From the NCBI GenBank assembly GCA_963712655.1, contig CAVQIT010000009.1, positions 938,553 to 1,002,552 of the forward strand: DNA of 64,000 nucleotides. The letters run 5' to 3'. This stretch comes from Pollutimonas sp963712655. Lineage in GTDB: Bacteria > Pseudomonadota > Gammaproteobacteria > Burkholderiales > Burkholderiaceae_B. Numbering within the stretch: position 1 is the stretch's first letter; every line of letters begins with the position of its first letter. Positions 8,758 to 18,954 of the stretch are shown one piece after another. The translations under genes and the position numbers were made by a program. Under the pieces are notes generated by a model. That model searched no databases and was not told the origin of the DNA. It worked only from the letters and a program-made list of their open reading frames with translations.

Positions 8758-9081
8758 TGAATCAGCTTCTTTCGACCGCCACAGCCCTGACGGTCAAACC
8801 GTTGCGGACGCCCCGGCAGGCTTGACCGGCAGTTCAATTGACCGCTCTGATGCGATCGAAGTGCAGGAAGCCGGTCAGGTATACGCCCGCCCGAATTCCG
8901 GTGATTGGAACTGCCGCTTGCGCATGGATCGAATTGCCTTGTTGATGGCGGAGTCCGCCTTTGGAATGCGGTCAATGCGATGCGAGGGCATCATGGCCCC
9001 GGCGCTCAAGGGCGCAAACAGATTGGGCAGCATATGCAGCAGGCGAAGGGTTTCTGGCGGCGGCGCAAGCGACGTTTGTAG
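8758..9081 (+). pseudogene. priB: Primosomal replication protein N (PriB), reading frame broken by indels
   Basis: This is the expected position for priB between rpsF and rpsR, and all three frames contribute recognisable pieces. A GTG at 8758 opens MNQLLSTATALTVKPLR. A second frame reads SDAIEVQEAGQ and then GIMAPALKGANRL, with further pieces such as VIGTAACAWIELP and MQQAK in other frames. Together they outline a PriB-like OB-fold single-strand DNA-binding protein of about 105 residues that helps restart replication forks. At least four single-base errors are needed to restore it. Sequencing error is more likely than decay because the operon is otherwise standard. Confidence 0.7.
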
Positions 9082-9187
9082 CAGATTGAGGTGGCAAATC
9101 GCTGCGCGAGCGGATAAACGCTCGATGCATGGCAGGTATACCGCCTCGGCGCAATGCCAAACGGATTGAAGATCCAAGAGGCACACC

Positions 9188-9460
9188 ATGGCTTTCTTCA
9201 AAAAAGGCAAAGAAAAGCGCAAATTCACTCAACAGAATCCGCTGTTCAAGCGGCGCAAGTTCTGCCGCTTCACGGCCGCCAACGTTGACGAGATCGATTA
9301 CAAAGATGTCGACATGCTGCGTGATTTCATCCAGGAAAACGGCAAGATCATTCCTGCCCGCTTGACCGGCACCAAGGCGCACTACCAGCGCCAACTGGAT
9401 ACGGCCATCAAGCGCGCGCGCTTCCTGGCGCTGTTGCCTTACACCGACAACCACAACTGA
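9188..9460 (+). CDS. rpsR: 30S ribosomal protein S18
   Basis: A 90-residue protein with the S18 core (FKRRKFCRFTA, IDYKDVDMLRDFIQENGKIIPAR, GTKAHYQRQLDTAIKRARFLALLPY in overlapping segments). It binds S6 on the small subunit. It is intact and is followed 16 bp later by rplI. Confidence 0.97.
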   Translation: MAFFKKGKEKRKFTQQNPLFKRRKFCRFTAANVDEIDYKDVDMLRDFIQENGKIIPARLTGTKAHYQRQLDTAIKRARFLALLPYTDNHN

Positions 9461-9476
9461 TGCCGGGGCCATCGTC

Positions 9477-9933
9477 ATGCAAATCATCCTGCTCGAAAAA
9501 GTCGTCAACCTCGGCAATCTGGGCGAAGTCGTTAGCGTCAAGGACGGTTATGCCCGCAACTTCCTGATCCCGCAGAAAATTGCCAAGCGCGCCACGGAAT
9601 CCGCGCTCAAGGAATTCGAAGCCCGCCGCGCCGAACTCGAAAAAGTCCAGGCCGACAAGCTGGCCGCTTCGCAGGCTGTCGGCGAAAAGCTGGAAGGCCA
9701 TGCCGTGCGTCATTTCGCAAAAGGCCGGTGTCGATGGCCGTCTGTTCGGTTCGGTAACCAACATGGACATCGCCGCCGCGCTGGCCAAGCAAGGTTTTTC
9801 CTCGATCGAGAAATCGCAAGTGCGTTTGCCCGATGGCCCGCTTAAAGCGGTCGGCGAATTTCCCGTTACCGTTGCCCTGCATGCGGATGTAGTGGTCGAT
9901 ATCACGGTACGCGTGCAAGGCGAAATGGTCTGA
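9477..9933 (+). pseudogene. rplI: 50S ribosomal protein L9, single frameshift
   Basis: The first frame (from ATG 9477) gives the complete L9 N-terminal domain with MQIILLEKVVNLGNLGE and VKDGYARNFLIPQ. After GEKLEGHAVR the reading continues in another frame as ISQKAGVDGRLFGSVTN through to QGEMV at 9933. Removing one base near 9710 (GCGTCATTT to GCGCATTT) restores a normal L9 of about 151 residues. The tRNA-interacting C-terminal domain is well conserved after the break, so this is most likely a sequence error. Confidence 0.9.
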
Positions 9934-9978
9934 TCCTTGCCAGGTCAGCCACGTGGTAGCATTCCCTTGCAGCTGGAA

Positions 9979-10001
9979 CCGGCACACCTGCCGGCTTTTT
10001 T
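9979..10001 (+). terminator. Intrinsic terminator after rplI
   Basis: CCGGCA (9979-9984), a CACC loop and TGCCGG (9989-9994) are followed by CTTTTTT. It would separate the ribosomal genes from dnaB, at least in part. Confidence 0.75.
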
Positions 10002-10095
10002 CCGCCACGAAGCGAGAAGCCGGTGGTCCATGCCCGGCTTGTTACATTTCGATCCAGTTTGATTCCGGACGTGCCGATGTTGGATAGCACGCAAA

Positions 10096-11463
10096 ATGAA
10101 CAGCCCCGATCCCCAGTTGGACTCATCTGCGCGTACCTCCGCATTCGGTCGAGGCCGAGCAATCGGTGCTGGGCGGCTTGCTGCTCGACAATGCCGCCTG
10201 GGACCGCATCGCCGATGTGGTGAACGAAGACGATTTCTATCGCTTCGACCACCGAATCATCTGGCAGCACATCAGCCGCCTGATCGGCCTGGCGCGGCCG
10301 GCCGACGTGGTCACGGTCTACGAATCGCTGGCCAGCGCCGGCAAGGCCGACGAAGTCGGCGGCCTGGCCTATCTGAACGCGCTGGCGCAGAACACGCCGT
10401 CGGCGGCCAATATCCGGCGCTACGCCGAGATCGTGCGCGAGCGCTCCATGCTGCGCAAGCTGGTGACGGTGGCCGACGAAATCTCGGCGGCCGCATTCAA
10501 TCCGCAGGGCAAGGACACGCGGCAAATGCTGGACGAAGCCGAATCCAAGGTGTTCCAGATCGCCGAGGAGGGCGCGCGCGGCGACGCGGGTTTCCAGGAA
10601 ATGCAGCCGCTGCTGACGCAAGGTGGTCGAGCGCATCGACGAGCTGTATCACCGCGAGGCGCGATCCGGAGTGACGGGCGTGCCTACCGGCTTTACCGAT
10701 CTCGATCGCATGACCTCCGGCCTGCAGGCGGGCGACCTGGTCATCGTGGCCGGCCGGCCGTCCATGGGCAAGACGTCGTTCTCGATGAATATCGGCGAGC
10801 ACGTGGCGATCGAGCAAGGCTTGCCGGTGGCCGTGTTCTCGATGGAAATGGGCGCGTCGCAGCTGGCGATGCGGATGGTGGGGTCGGTGGGCATGCTGGA
10901 TCAGCATCGCATGCGTACCGGCAAGCTCACGGCGAGGATTGGCCCAAGCTTACGCACGCGGTGCAGCAGATGCAGGACGCCCAGCTCTATATCGACGAGA
11001 CGCCGGCGTTGACCTCCATGGAGGTGCGCGCGCGCGCGCGCCGGCTGGCGCGCCAGTGCGGCCAGCTGGGCCTGATCATCATCGACTACCTGCAGCTGAT
11101 GTCGGCCAATTCTCCGGCGAGAACCGCGCGACCGAAATCTCCGAAATCAGCCGTTCGCTAAAAGGCCTGGCCAAAGAGCTTCAGTGTCCCTTGATCGCTT
11201 TGTCGCAGTTGAATCGCAGGCTGGAGCAGCGGCCCAACAAGCGCCCGGTCATGAGCGATTTGCGCGAATCCGGCGCGATCGAGCAGGATGCCGATCTGAT
11301 CTTGTTCATCTACCGCGACGAGGTCTACAACCCGGATTCGCCGGACAAGGGGACGGCGGAAATCATTATCGGCAAGCAGCGTAATGGTCCCATCGGCAGC
11401 GTGCGTCTGACCTTCCAGGGGGCCAGCACCCGATTCCTGAACTTTACGTCGGGCATGGGATAA
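10096..11463 (+). pseudogene. dnaB: Replicative DNA helicase DnaB, four frameshifts
   Basis: Pieces in different frames join into a full-length DnaB of about 455 residues. They are MNSPDPQLDS, then HSVEAEQSVLGGLLLDN, then the RecA-like domain with Walker A GRPSMGKTSF and the EMGASQLAMRM region, then IIIDYLQLMS, and the C-terminal SDLRESGAIEQDADLILFIYRD. Breaks are near 10126 (extra base), 10622 (extra), 10931 (missing) and 11113 (missing). They cancel, so the total length equals that of an intact gene. DnaB is essential, and every catalytic motif is present, so these are probably sequence errors. Confidence 0.92.
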
Positions 11464-11471
11464 GGTCCAGG

Positions 11472-12437
11472 CTATTTTCGCCGGGCATAAGAGCCGGCAA
11501 TCATTGCGCACACGATCAACTGGATCTGGTGGAAGATCATCAATGGCAGCACCACCGCGCCCACGGCGTGGCCGGAAAATAAAATATTCGCGATCGGGAT
11601 GCCGCTGCTCAGGCTTTTCTTCGAGCCGCAGAACAACAACGTAATGCGATCCTCTGTGCTGAATCCCATGATACGCCCAAACAGCAAGGACACGCCCAGC
11701 ACCAGTCCCAGCAATACCAGCGAAACAAGCACCAGGACGATCAGGGCCGACAACGGCGTTTTCGCCCACAGGCCGCCGATCACGGCCTCTGAAAATGCCG
11801 TGTACACCACCAGCAATATCGAACCCTGGTCGACGGTTTTGAGCATGCGATTGCGCTTGATCACCCACGCTCCTATCCATTTCCTGGCAATTTGCCCCAA
11901 GATAAAAGGCAGCAGCAACTGCAGCATGATCTTGCCTATGGCATCGAAGGAAATCGGAGCACTGCCCGCGCCGCTGCCCGCCAGCACTATGCCCACCAGA
12001 ATGGGCGTAACGAAGACCCCCAGCAGGTTCGATGCCGAAGCGCTGCACACGGCGGCGGGCACATTGCCGCGCGCAATCGAGGTGAAGGCGATCGCCGATT
12101 GCACCGTGGCCGGCAAACAGCACAAGAACAGGATGCCGGTATACAGGTCGGGCGTCAGGTAAGGCTCGAGCAAGGGCCTTGATAACAGTCCCAGTATGGG
12201 AAAGACGGCGAACGTAACCGCGAAAATGGTGCCATGCAAGCGCCAATGGGATGCGCCGGCGACAATCGCCTCGCGCGACAGGCGCGCGCCATGCAGAAAA
12301 AACAGCAGCGCGATCGCCAGGTTCGTGATCCAGCCGAAAATAGGCACGCCTATGCCGTGGGCGGGTATAAGGCTGGCCAGCACGATGGCTAAAAACAATT
12401 TGATCAGGAACGGGTCGATAGAAAAGCGTGGCTTCAT
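11472..12437 (-). CDS. Bile acid:sodium symporter-like (SBF-like/YfeH-type) membrane transporter
   Basis: A 321-residue protein with about ten hydrophobic helices. It opens with a short basic segment (MKPRFSIDPFLIKLF) and contains the SBF-like signatures LCCLPATVQSAIAFT and CGSKKSLSSGIPIA. Proteins of this family are predicted sodium-coupled importers of organic anions, and the substrate is unknown. The gene is convergent with dnaB, with only 8 bp between stops. It stands alone, and the next gene (pdxA) is about 95 bp upstream on the same strand. Confidence 0.82.
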   Translation of the reverse strand: MKPRFSIDPFLIKLFLAIVLASLIPAHGIGVPIFGWITNLAIALLFFLHGARLSREAIVAGASHWRLHGTIFAVTFAVFPILGLLSRPLLEPYLTPDLYTGILFLCCLPATVQSAIAFTSIARGNVPAAVCSASASNLLGVFVTPILVGIVLAGSGAGSAPISFDAIGKIMLQLLLPFILGQIARKWIGAWVIKRNRMLKTVDQGSILLVVYTAFSEAVIGGLWAKTPLSALIVLVLVSLVLLGLVLGVSLLFGRIMGFSTEDRITLLFCGSKKSLSSGIPIANILFSGHAVGAVVLPLMIFHQIQLIVCAMIAGSYARRK

Positions 12438-12532
12438 CAGGAGAAAATAGCAGAATGGTTATAGTGAAAATCGTTGGGAGCCCCGGCCCGCAAGCCTGCA
12501 CAAATATTGTGCGTTGCGGCGGATAGCCGCTG

Positions 12533-13543
12533 TCACGCGGCGCGGTCGTCGTCGGGGGTCATGGCCAGCGCCAGGTCGTAGGCGGCGCGAAGAGAACTGG
12601 GGTCGGCGATGCCTTGCCCCGCAATGTCGAACGCCGTGCCATGATCGACGCTGGTGCGCACGAAGGGCAGGCCCATCGTTACGTTGACGCCTTGATCCAC
12701 ACCCAGGTACTTGACCGGTATCAATCCCTGGTCATGGTATTGCGCGACCACGATATCGAATTCGCCTTGGCGCGCCCGCATGAACACGGTGTCGCCCGGC
12801 CAGGGTCCGCTGGCATCGATGCCTTCGGTCCGGGCTTGTTCGATGGCCGGTGCGATGGCCATGATTTCTTCTTGTCCGAAACGGCCGCCTTCGCCGGCAT
12901 GCGGATTCAGGCCCGCCACGGCAACGCGCGGTTGCCCGATGCCGGCCTGGATACAAGCCTGGTGCGCAAGGCGTATGGTGTCCAGTTCGGCTTCGTAGGT
13001 GATCAGCGGGCTTACCTGGTTCAAGGCTACATGTATCGTGACCAGGATGACGCGCAGCTCTGGATTGGCCAGCATCATGGCATAGCGCGATGTGCCGGTT
13101 CTTTCAGCCAGGATTTCGGTATGGCCGGGGTAGTCGATGCCCCCGGCCTGCATGGCTTTTTTATTGAGCGGAGCCGTTACGATTGCGCGCAGGCGCCCGG
13201 CCTGGGCGTCGTCGATCGCGTGGCACAGATATTCATAGGCGCCGCGGCCGGCGGCCGCGCTAAGCTGCCCGGCGGGCAGGTCGGCCGGCAGGGCTTGCCA
13301 ACGATTGAGCACGGGAATTATTCCCTTGCGATGGCCGGCCAGTTCAGGCTCGCTGATGAGTTCGATGCGCAGGATGTCGGGCAGTTCCAGCTGAAGTATC
13401 GTGGCTTCCAGGACGCCGGCATCGCCATAAACCAGCGCGGCATGGGGCAGGCCGGCGGCAAACAGCTTGACGATGATTTCCGGCCCGATGCCGGCGGCAT
13501 CGCCCATGGTGAATCCTATCGGTAATGGCGTAGTTGAACTCAT
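12533..13543 (-). CDS. pdxA: 4-hydroxythreonine-4-phosphate dehydrogenase
   Basis: A 336-residue protein of the PdxA family. The three metal-binding histidine motifs are visible in order: YPGHTEILAERTG, LNPHAGEGG and YHDQGLIPVK. It oxidises 4-phosphohydroxy-L-threonine with NAD, and the product is used by PdxJ to make pyridoxine 5'-phosphate (vitamin B6). The length is normal and the start is MSSTTPLPIGFTMGDAAGIGPE. In many proteobacteria pdxA lies near surA and ksgA, which are not seen here. Confidence 0.95.
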   Translation of the reverse strand: MSSTTPLPIGFTMGDAAGIGPEIIVKLFAAGLPHAALVYGDAGVLEATILQLELPDILRIELISEPELAGHRKGIIPVLNRWQALPADLPAGQLSAAAGRGAYEYLCHAIDDAQAGRLRAIVTAPLNKKAMQAGGIDYPGHTEILAERTGTSRYAMMLANPELRVILVTIHVALNQVSPLITYEAELDTIRLAHQACIQAGIGQPRVAVAGLNPHAGEGGRFGQEEIMAIAPAIEQARTEGIDASGPWPGDTVFMRARQGEFDIVVAQYHDQGLIPVKYLGVDQGVNVTMGLPFVRTSVDHGTAFDIAGQGIADPSSLRAAYDLALAMTPDDDRAA

Positions 13544-13560
13544 GTTCGCAGTGTAAAGAA

Positions 13561-13583
13561 ATCCCGGGCATTCCGCCCGGGAT
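13561..13583 (-). terminator. Intrinsic terminator downstream of the PIN-PhoH gene
   Basis: On the minus strand ATCCCGGGC and GCCCGGGAT form a 9-bp stem with a 5-nt loop, followed by TTCTTT. It lies between the PIN-PhoH stop and pdxA and should end the upstream minus-strand transcript. Confidence 0.75.
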
Positions 13584-13609
13584 ATGAAGCTGAAAGCCGG
13601 ATGCGAACG

Positions 13610-15265
13610 TTACAGCGCTTCGCTGGCGTAATCGGCCAGGCGAGAGCGTTCGCCGCGTTGCAGCGTAATATGGCCGGCGTGCGGCCAGCCTTTGAAGCGA
13701 TCCACCACATAGGTCAGGCCGGAACTGCCTTCTGTCAGGTAAGGCGTGTCGATCTGGGCGATATTGCCCAGGCAGATGATTTTTGTTCCGGGTCCGGCCC
13801 GCGTGACCAGGGTTTTCATCTGCTTGGGCGTCAGATTCTGGGCTTCGTCGATGATAAGTATTTTATTCAGGAAAGTGCGCCCGCGCATGAAGTTCAGCGA
13901 CTTGACCTTGATGCGCGAGCGTATCAGTTCCATGGTGGAGTTCTTGGTCCAGTCCTGGCCGCCGGCGGCGGGCGCGATGTCATTGTTGCCCGGCCCCAGA
14001 TGCAGCACTTCAAGGTTGTCTTCCAGGGCGCCCATCCAGGGCAGCATTTTTTCTTCTTCCGTGCCGGGCAGAAAGCCGATGTCGTCGCCCACCGGCACCG
14101 TGGCCCGGGTGATGATGATCTCGTTGTAGCGCTTGGTTTCCAGCGTTTGAGTCAGGGCGGCGGCCAGGGCCAGCAGTGTTTTCCCGGTTCCCGCCTGGCC
14201 CAGCAGCGAGACAAAGTCGCAGTCCGGGTTCATCAGCAGATTCAGGGCGAAGTTCTGTTCGCGATTGCGCGCGGTAATGCCCCACACATTGTTTTTGCCA
14301 TGGCTATAGTCGCGCAGGGTGGCCAGCACGGCGCTTTTCCCGCTGACTTCCTTGACCTGGGCTTGCAGCGGCAGTTCTCCATCGAAATACACGAATTCGT
14401 TGACGATGAATTCGGAGCACAAAGGGCCTTTTATCCGGTAATAGGTGGTGCCGCCCTGTTGCCAGGATTCGACATCCTTGCCGTGCTTGAGCCAGAAGTT
14501 TTCCGGCAGCGGCATGACGCCGTCGTACAACAGGTCGGAGTCGTCCAGTACATGGTCGTTCAGGTAGTCTTCGGCGGGCAGGCCCAGCGAACGCGCCTTC
14601 AGGCGCATATTGATATCCTTGGATACCAGGACTACCGAGCGCTTGGGATATGCGGCCTGCAAAGCATGGACCACGTTCAGGATGACGTTGTCGGCTTTGC
14701 CCATGGGCATTTCGATGGGCAGTTGGGAATGCATGGCCGACGTCTGGAAATGCAGGCTGCCCAGCGCCTCCTGGTTGCCCAGCGCGTCCAGTTCCAGGCC
14801 TTTCTGCAGTTCGGTCGAATTGCCGACCAGGCCATCCAGGAAACGGCTGACCTGGCGGGCATTGCGCGCCACCTCGGACATCCCTTTTTTCTGATGATCC
14901 AGTTCTTCCAGCACTATCATCGGCAGGAAGATATCGTGCTCTTCGAATTTGAACAGGGAGTTCGAATCGTGCAGCAATACGTTGGTGTCCAGCACAAACA
15001 ATTTGCGTTTGTTGACCGGAAGGCGGGTTTTCTTGACGGGCCGCGTGGCCACCACGGCCAAGGCCGGGGCTGGAGCCGGAGCTTTGGGCGCCGGCGTCGC
15101 AAGAGGAGCGGTTGCCGGTTTGGCCGGCGCCTGGCGTTTGGCCTGCGGCGCGCTGGCCATGACAGGAACCGCGGTTTCCGCAGGCTCTGGCGCATCGGCT
15201 GTTTCACTGTAGGCGACAGTGGAGATCATGGCTCCCATGCGGGTCGGCAACTTTGGTAGCGGCAT
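13610..15265 (-). CDS. PIN domain-PhoH fusion ATPase
   Basis: A 551-residue protein. An Ala/Pro-rich leader (about residues 15-75) is followed by a PIN-type nuclease domain with FVLDTNVLLHD and, further on, VLVSKDINMRLKA. The C-terminal half is a PhoH P-loop ATPase with Walker A GQAGTGKT and Walker B LIIDEAQNLTPKQMKTL. PIN-PhoH (PhoH2/YlaK-type) proteins are thought to act as RNA helicase/ribonucleases, but their cell role is poorly defined. The gene lies 83 bp downstream of bcp on the same strand and ends at a terminator. Confidence 0.9.
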   Translation of the reverse strand: MPLPKLPTRMGAMISTVAYSETADAPEPAETAVPVMASAPQAKRQAPAKPATAPLATPAPKAPAPAPALAVVATRPVKKTRLPVNKRKLFVLDTNVLLHDSNSLFKFEEHDIFLPMIVLEELDHQKKGMSEVARNARQVSRFLDGLVGNSTELQKGLELDALGNQEALGSLHFQTSAMHSQLPIEMPMGKADNVILNVVHALQAAYPKRSVVLVSKDINMRLKARSLGLPAEDYLNDHVLDDSDLLYDGVMPLPENFWLKHGKDVESWQQGGTTYYRIKGPLCSEFIVNEFVYFDGELPLQAQVKEVSGKSAVLATLRDYSHGKNNVWGITARNREQNFALNLLMNPDCDFVSLLGQAGTGKTLLALAAALTQTLETKRYNEIIITRATVPVGDDIGFLPGTEEEKMLPWMGALEDNLEVLHLGPGNNDIAPAAGGQDWTKNSTMELIRSRIKVKSLNFMRGRTFLNKILIIDEAQNLTPKQMKTLVTRAGPGTKIICLGNIAQIDTPYLTEGSSGLTYVVDRFKGWPHAGHITLQRGERSRLADYASEAL

Positions 15266-15348
15266 AAAGTGTGTGCTCCTGAGCAGTCTGGGCTATACGA
15301 AATTGGCGAAATCTACTATTGCACAAGCAGGATGGTCGGCAGCATTTT

Positions 15349-15816
15349 TCAGGCCCGCTCTTGCACGGCCTGCAATACTTCATCAACGTGGCCGGCAACC
15401 CGCAGGCCGCGCCACTCCCGGACCAATACACCTTGTCCATCGACCAGGAATGTGCTGCGTTCTATCCCCCTTACCTGTTTACCGTACATGTTTTTCATTT
15501 TCATGACGCCGAACGACTGGCACATGGCTTCATCGGGATCGGAGATCAGGGGAAAGGGCAGGTTTTGCTTTTCAGTAAAGTTGGCGTGCGATTTCAGCGA
15601 ATCGCGCGATATGCCCACAATCCGGCAACCGGCATCGGTGAAGTCCTGGTGGCGATCGCGAAAACCCTGGGCCTGGGTTGTGCAGCCCGGGGTGCTGTCC
15701 TTGGGATAAAAGTACAGCACGGCATAATGGCCGCGCAGGGTGTCCAGGCTTATTTCGCCCTGGGTGCTGGCTGCGGTGAAGGCTGGAACAGGCTGGCCAA
15801 CTGCTATTTCGCTCAT
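15349..15816 (-). CDS. bcp: Thioredoxin-dependent thiol peroxidase (Bcp/PrxQ family)
   Basis: A 155-residue peroxiredoxin with the peroxidatic cysteine at residue 45 in STPGCTTQAQGFRD. It reduces hydrogen peroxide and organic hydroperoxides in the cytoplasm using thioredoxin. The resolving cysteine that E. coli Bcp has five residues later is replaced by glutamine (Q50). Another cysteine in DAGCRIVGIS could serve, as in other PrxQ subgroups. The start codon overlaps the stop of the Mth938-like gene (ATGA), so the two are translationally coupled. Confidence 0.93.
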   Translation of the reverse strand: MSEIAVGQPVPAFTAASTQGEISLDTLRGHYAVLYFYPKDSTPGCTTQAQGFRDRHQDFTDAGCRIVGISRDSLKSHANFTEKQNLPFPLISDPDEAMCQSFGVMKMKNMYGKQVRGIERSTFLVDGQGVLVREWRGLRVAGHVDEVLQAVQERA

Positions 15817-16261
15817 GCGGCTTCCTCGAGGGGTAACAGGGCGGCGACAACGCGACGCCCCTCGGACATCAGAATATTGTAGGTGCGGGCGGCGGCCTGG
15901 GTGCTCATGGCCTCGACGCCTATGCCTATTTCAAGCAGGGGGCGGGTAACATGAGGCGGCAGCAGATGTTGCCTGAGTCCGGTTCCGATCAGCAGAACCT
16001 CGGGCGCGTCCGCCGGTTTTTGCGCCGCGGCATCGCCGTTCAGGAAGGCCAGCGGATCGGCCCGGACTTTGCCCAGGCCGGCTACGCCGCGCAGCGCATC
16101 GGCGGTGATGTCGCCCGCGACTTCACCGGCCAGGCGTTGATTGCGCCTTCGGGCGCAAAATACACGGCATGCCCATAGGAAACTTCATTGATTTCTATGT
16201 AGTCATGGCCGTACGCGGTTACGGTATTGAGCGCGGGGTTGGATTCACTTTGTAATTGCAC
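15813..16261 (-). pseudogene. Mth938-like (DUF498) protein, one frameshift
   Basis: The minus strand opens at a GTG (16261) as VQLQSESNPALNTVTAYG and DYIEINEVSYGHAVYF, then shifts frame near 16135. It continues as GDITADALRGVAGLG and EVLLIGTGLRQHLLPP to LLPLEEAA, with its stop at 15813. Restored, it would be a protein of about 149 residues of the Mth938/NDUFAF3-like family, small proteins of uncertain function often found beside bcp in Burkholderiales. The break is at the left edge of an error-rich stretch, so a sequence error is likely. Confidence 0.75.
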
Positions 16262-16458
16262 GAAAAACTCCCAAAGTCTTCTGGATCATAGCGCAAAGCC
16301 AGGTCGATGATTGATGGCGCATGGCTTTTTTTGGATGGATTAAACTATTGGGTTGTTTCCAGGCCATTTGCCGGGCGCGCCCGCTTAGGCTAGATTATCG
16401 AAGTTGTTGCGCCGCACCCATCCATGCCCATTCCCCGTTTTGTCACCCAAGGACCATC

Positions 16459-17647
16459 ATGACGAGCTTTTCGCGCATCGAGCGTTTTCCGCCCTACGTT
16501 TTCAATATTACCGGCGAACTGAAAATGGCGGCGCGTCGGCGGGGCGAGGACATCATCGACATGTCCATGGGCAATCCCGACGGTCCCACGCCGCCGCACA
16601 TTGTGGACAAACTGGTCGAGGCGGCCTCAGCGGCCCGACACCCACGGCTATTCGGTATCGAAGGGCATACCGCGATTGCGCCGCGCAATTTCCACTGGTA
16701 CAAGCGCCGCTACGGCGTAGAGATCGATCCCGATACCGAGGCCATCGTAACCATCGGTTCCAAGGAGGGGCTGGCGCACCTGATGCTGGCCACGCTGGAT
16801 CGCGGCGACACGGTGCTGGTGCCGAATCCCGAGCTATCCGATTCATATCTATGGCGCGGTCATCGCCGGCGCCAATATCCGCTCGGTGCCCATGACGCCG
16901 GGCGTGGATTTCTTCGAGGAAATCGACAGGGCCGTGCGGGAAAGCATACCCAAGCCCAAGATGATGGTGCTGGGTTTTCCCAGCAACCCCACCGCCCAGT
17001 GCGTCGAGCTTTCCTTCTTCGAGCGGGTCATTGCCCTGGCCAAGGAACATAACATCCTGGTGGTCCACGATCTGGCCTATGCGGACATCACGTTCGACGG
17101 CTAGGTGGCGCCGTCCATCATGCAGGTCGAAGGCGCGCGCGATGTGGCGGTCGAATTCTTCACCATGAGCAAAAGCTACAACATGGCGGGCTGGCGCGTG
17201 GGCTTCATGGTGGGCAACCAGGAACTGGTTCACGCCCTGGCGCGCATCAAAAGCTATCACGATTACGGTACGTTCACGCCTATCCAGGTGGCGTCGATCG
17301 CCGCCCTGGAAGGCCCGCAAGATGGCGTGGCGCAAGTCGTCGAGCAATACCGCATCCGCCGCGACGTTCTGGCCAAAGGCTTGCACGAAGCCGGCTGGAT
17401 GGTCGATATTCCCAAGGCATCCATGTATATCTGGGCGAAAATCCCCGAGTTCTATCAGAAGCTCGGTTCGCTGGAATTCTCCAAGCAAGTGCTGGCCGAA
17501 GCCAAGGTGGCGATCTCGCCAGGCATAGGCTTTGGCGAATACGGCGACGAATACGTCCGTTTCGCCCTGATCGAAAACGAGCAGCGCACCCGCCAGGCGG
17601 TGCGCGGCATCAAGGAAATGTTCCGCAAAGATGGGTTAGGCAAGTAA
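16459..17647 (+). pseudogene. alaC: PLP-dependent aminotransferase, AlaC-type, with frameshifts and one stop
   Basis: Fold-type I aminotransferase of about 395 residues. It starts MTSFSRIERFPPYVFNITGE, and the PLP-lysine motif is in TMSKSYNMAGWRVGF. Two compensating shifts lie near 16635 and 16692, an extra G near 16828, and an in-frame TAG at 17102-17104 replaces the expected Trp of DITFDGW. Related enzymes interconvert alanine and pyruvate, and the gene commonly lies upstream of hom-thrC in betaproteobacteria. All functional segments are present, so the breaks look like read errors. Confidence 0.88.
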
Positions 17648-18954
17648 ATGAGTTCTATCAAAGTTGGTTTGTTGGGCCTGGGCGTGGTTGGCGGAGGTAC
17701 CTGGAAAGTATTGACGCGCAACGCGGAAGAAATTGCCCGCCGCGCCGGCAGGCGCATCGAAGTCGCCGCGGTGGCGGTGCGCGATACGGAAAAGGCCAGG
17801 CGCCTGGTGGGCGACCGCATATTGGTCACGCAAAACGGCATGGACGTGGTGCGGCACCCGGATATCGACATCGTTGTCGAACTGATAGGCGGCGATACCC
17901 TGGCGCGCGAACTTATCATGGAAGCCATCAGCCAGGGCAAGCATGTGGTTACCGCGAACAAGGCCCTGCTGGCCAAGCATGGCAATGAAATCTTTGCCGC
18001 CGCGCATGCCAAGGGCGTGATGGTGGCCTTCGAGGCCGCCGTCGCCGGAGGCATACCCATCATCAAGGCCATACGCGAAGGCCTTACCGCGAATCGCATC
18101 CAATGGCTGGCCGGCATCATCAACGGCACGACCAATTTCATTCTGTCGGAAATGCGCTCGCGCGGCCTGCCGTTCGCAACGGTGCTGGCCGAAGCGCAAC
18201 GGCTGGGCTATGCCGAAGCGGATCCCACTTTCGACATCGAAGGCGTGGATGCCGCGCACAAGCTGACCTTGCTGGCCTCGCTGGCTTTCGGCATACCGGT
18301 GCAGTTCGAAAAGCGCCTATATCGAAGGGATTTCCTCGCTGGCGCAGGAAGACATCGCGCACGCCGAGCGGCTGGGCTATCGCATCAAGCTGCTGGGCAT
18401 CACCGCGCCGGCGCGACGATGGCATCGAACTGCGCGTGCATCCGGCGCTGGTGCCCATCGAACGGCTGCTGGCCAATGTCGAGGGCGCCATGAACGCCGT
18501 GCTGGTATATGGCGATGCAGTCGGCCCCACGCTGTATTACGGCCAGGGCGCGGGCGAGCAGCCGACGGCTTCGGCGGTGGTGGCCGATCTGGTCGACGTG
18601 ACGCGCTTGCATGCGGCCGACCCGGAGCACCGCGTGCCGCACCTGGCCTTCCAGCCCGATGCGATGGACGATATCGCCATCCTGCCCATTGCCGAAGTGC
18701 GTCGTCTTACTATCTGCGTTTGCGTGTACAGGACATCCCTGGCGTGTTGGCCGATCTGGCGCGCATACTGGCCGATGTCGGCATTTCCATAGGCTCCATG
18801 ATCCAGCAGCCGCATGCGCGAATCCGAGGCCGACATCATTTTCTTGTCGCATGAGGCGCGTGAAGGCGACGTCAACGACGCGCTCGAACGTATCGAGCGC
18901 CTGCCTTTCGTACGGTCCAAGGTTACGCGTTTGCGCGTGGAGAGCCTGGCATGA
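17648..18954 (+). pseudogene. hom: Homoserine dehydrogenase, several frameshifts
   Basis: The NAD(P)-binding N-terminus KVGLLGLGVVGGGTW and the catalytic region NGTTNFILSEM and GYAEADPTFDIEG are intact in the first frame. From about 18315 the reading jumps frames (near 18315, 18410, 18705 and 18812) through YIEGISSLAQEDIAHAERLG, HPALVPIERLLANVEGAMN and a C-terminal ACT-like segment with DIPGVLADLARILADVG. The restored length, about 434 residues, is normal. It reduces aspartate semialdehyde to homoserine for threonine and methionine synthesis. The stop overlaps the thrC start (ATGA). Confidence 0.92.

Noticed and set aside
10096..11463. Intein or programmed frameshifting in dnaB
   Set aside because: No extra sequence is inserted and no slippery site is seen; four unrelated single-base breaks cancel, as with read errors.
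13601..15259. 552-residue open frame on the plus strand
   Set aside because: It is antisense to the PIN-PhoH gene and arises from GC-rich codon bias; the minus-strand product has clear motifs.
17102..17104. Recoded TAG codon in alaC
   Set aside because: TAG is used as a normal stop elsewhere (rpiA), and neighbouring indels suggest a misread TGG.
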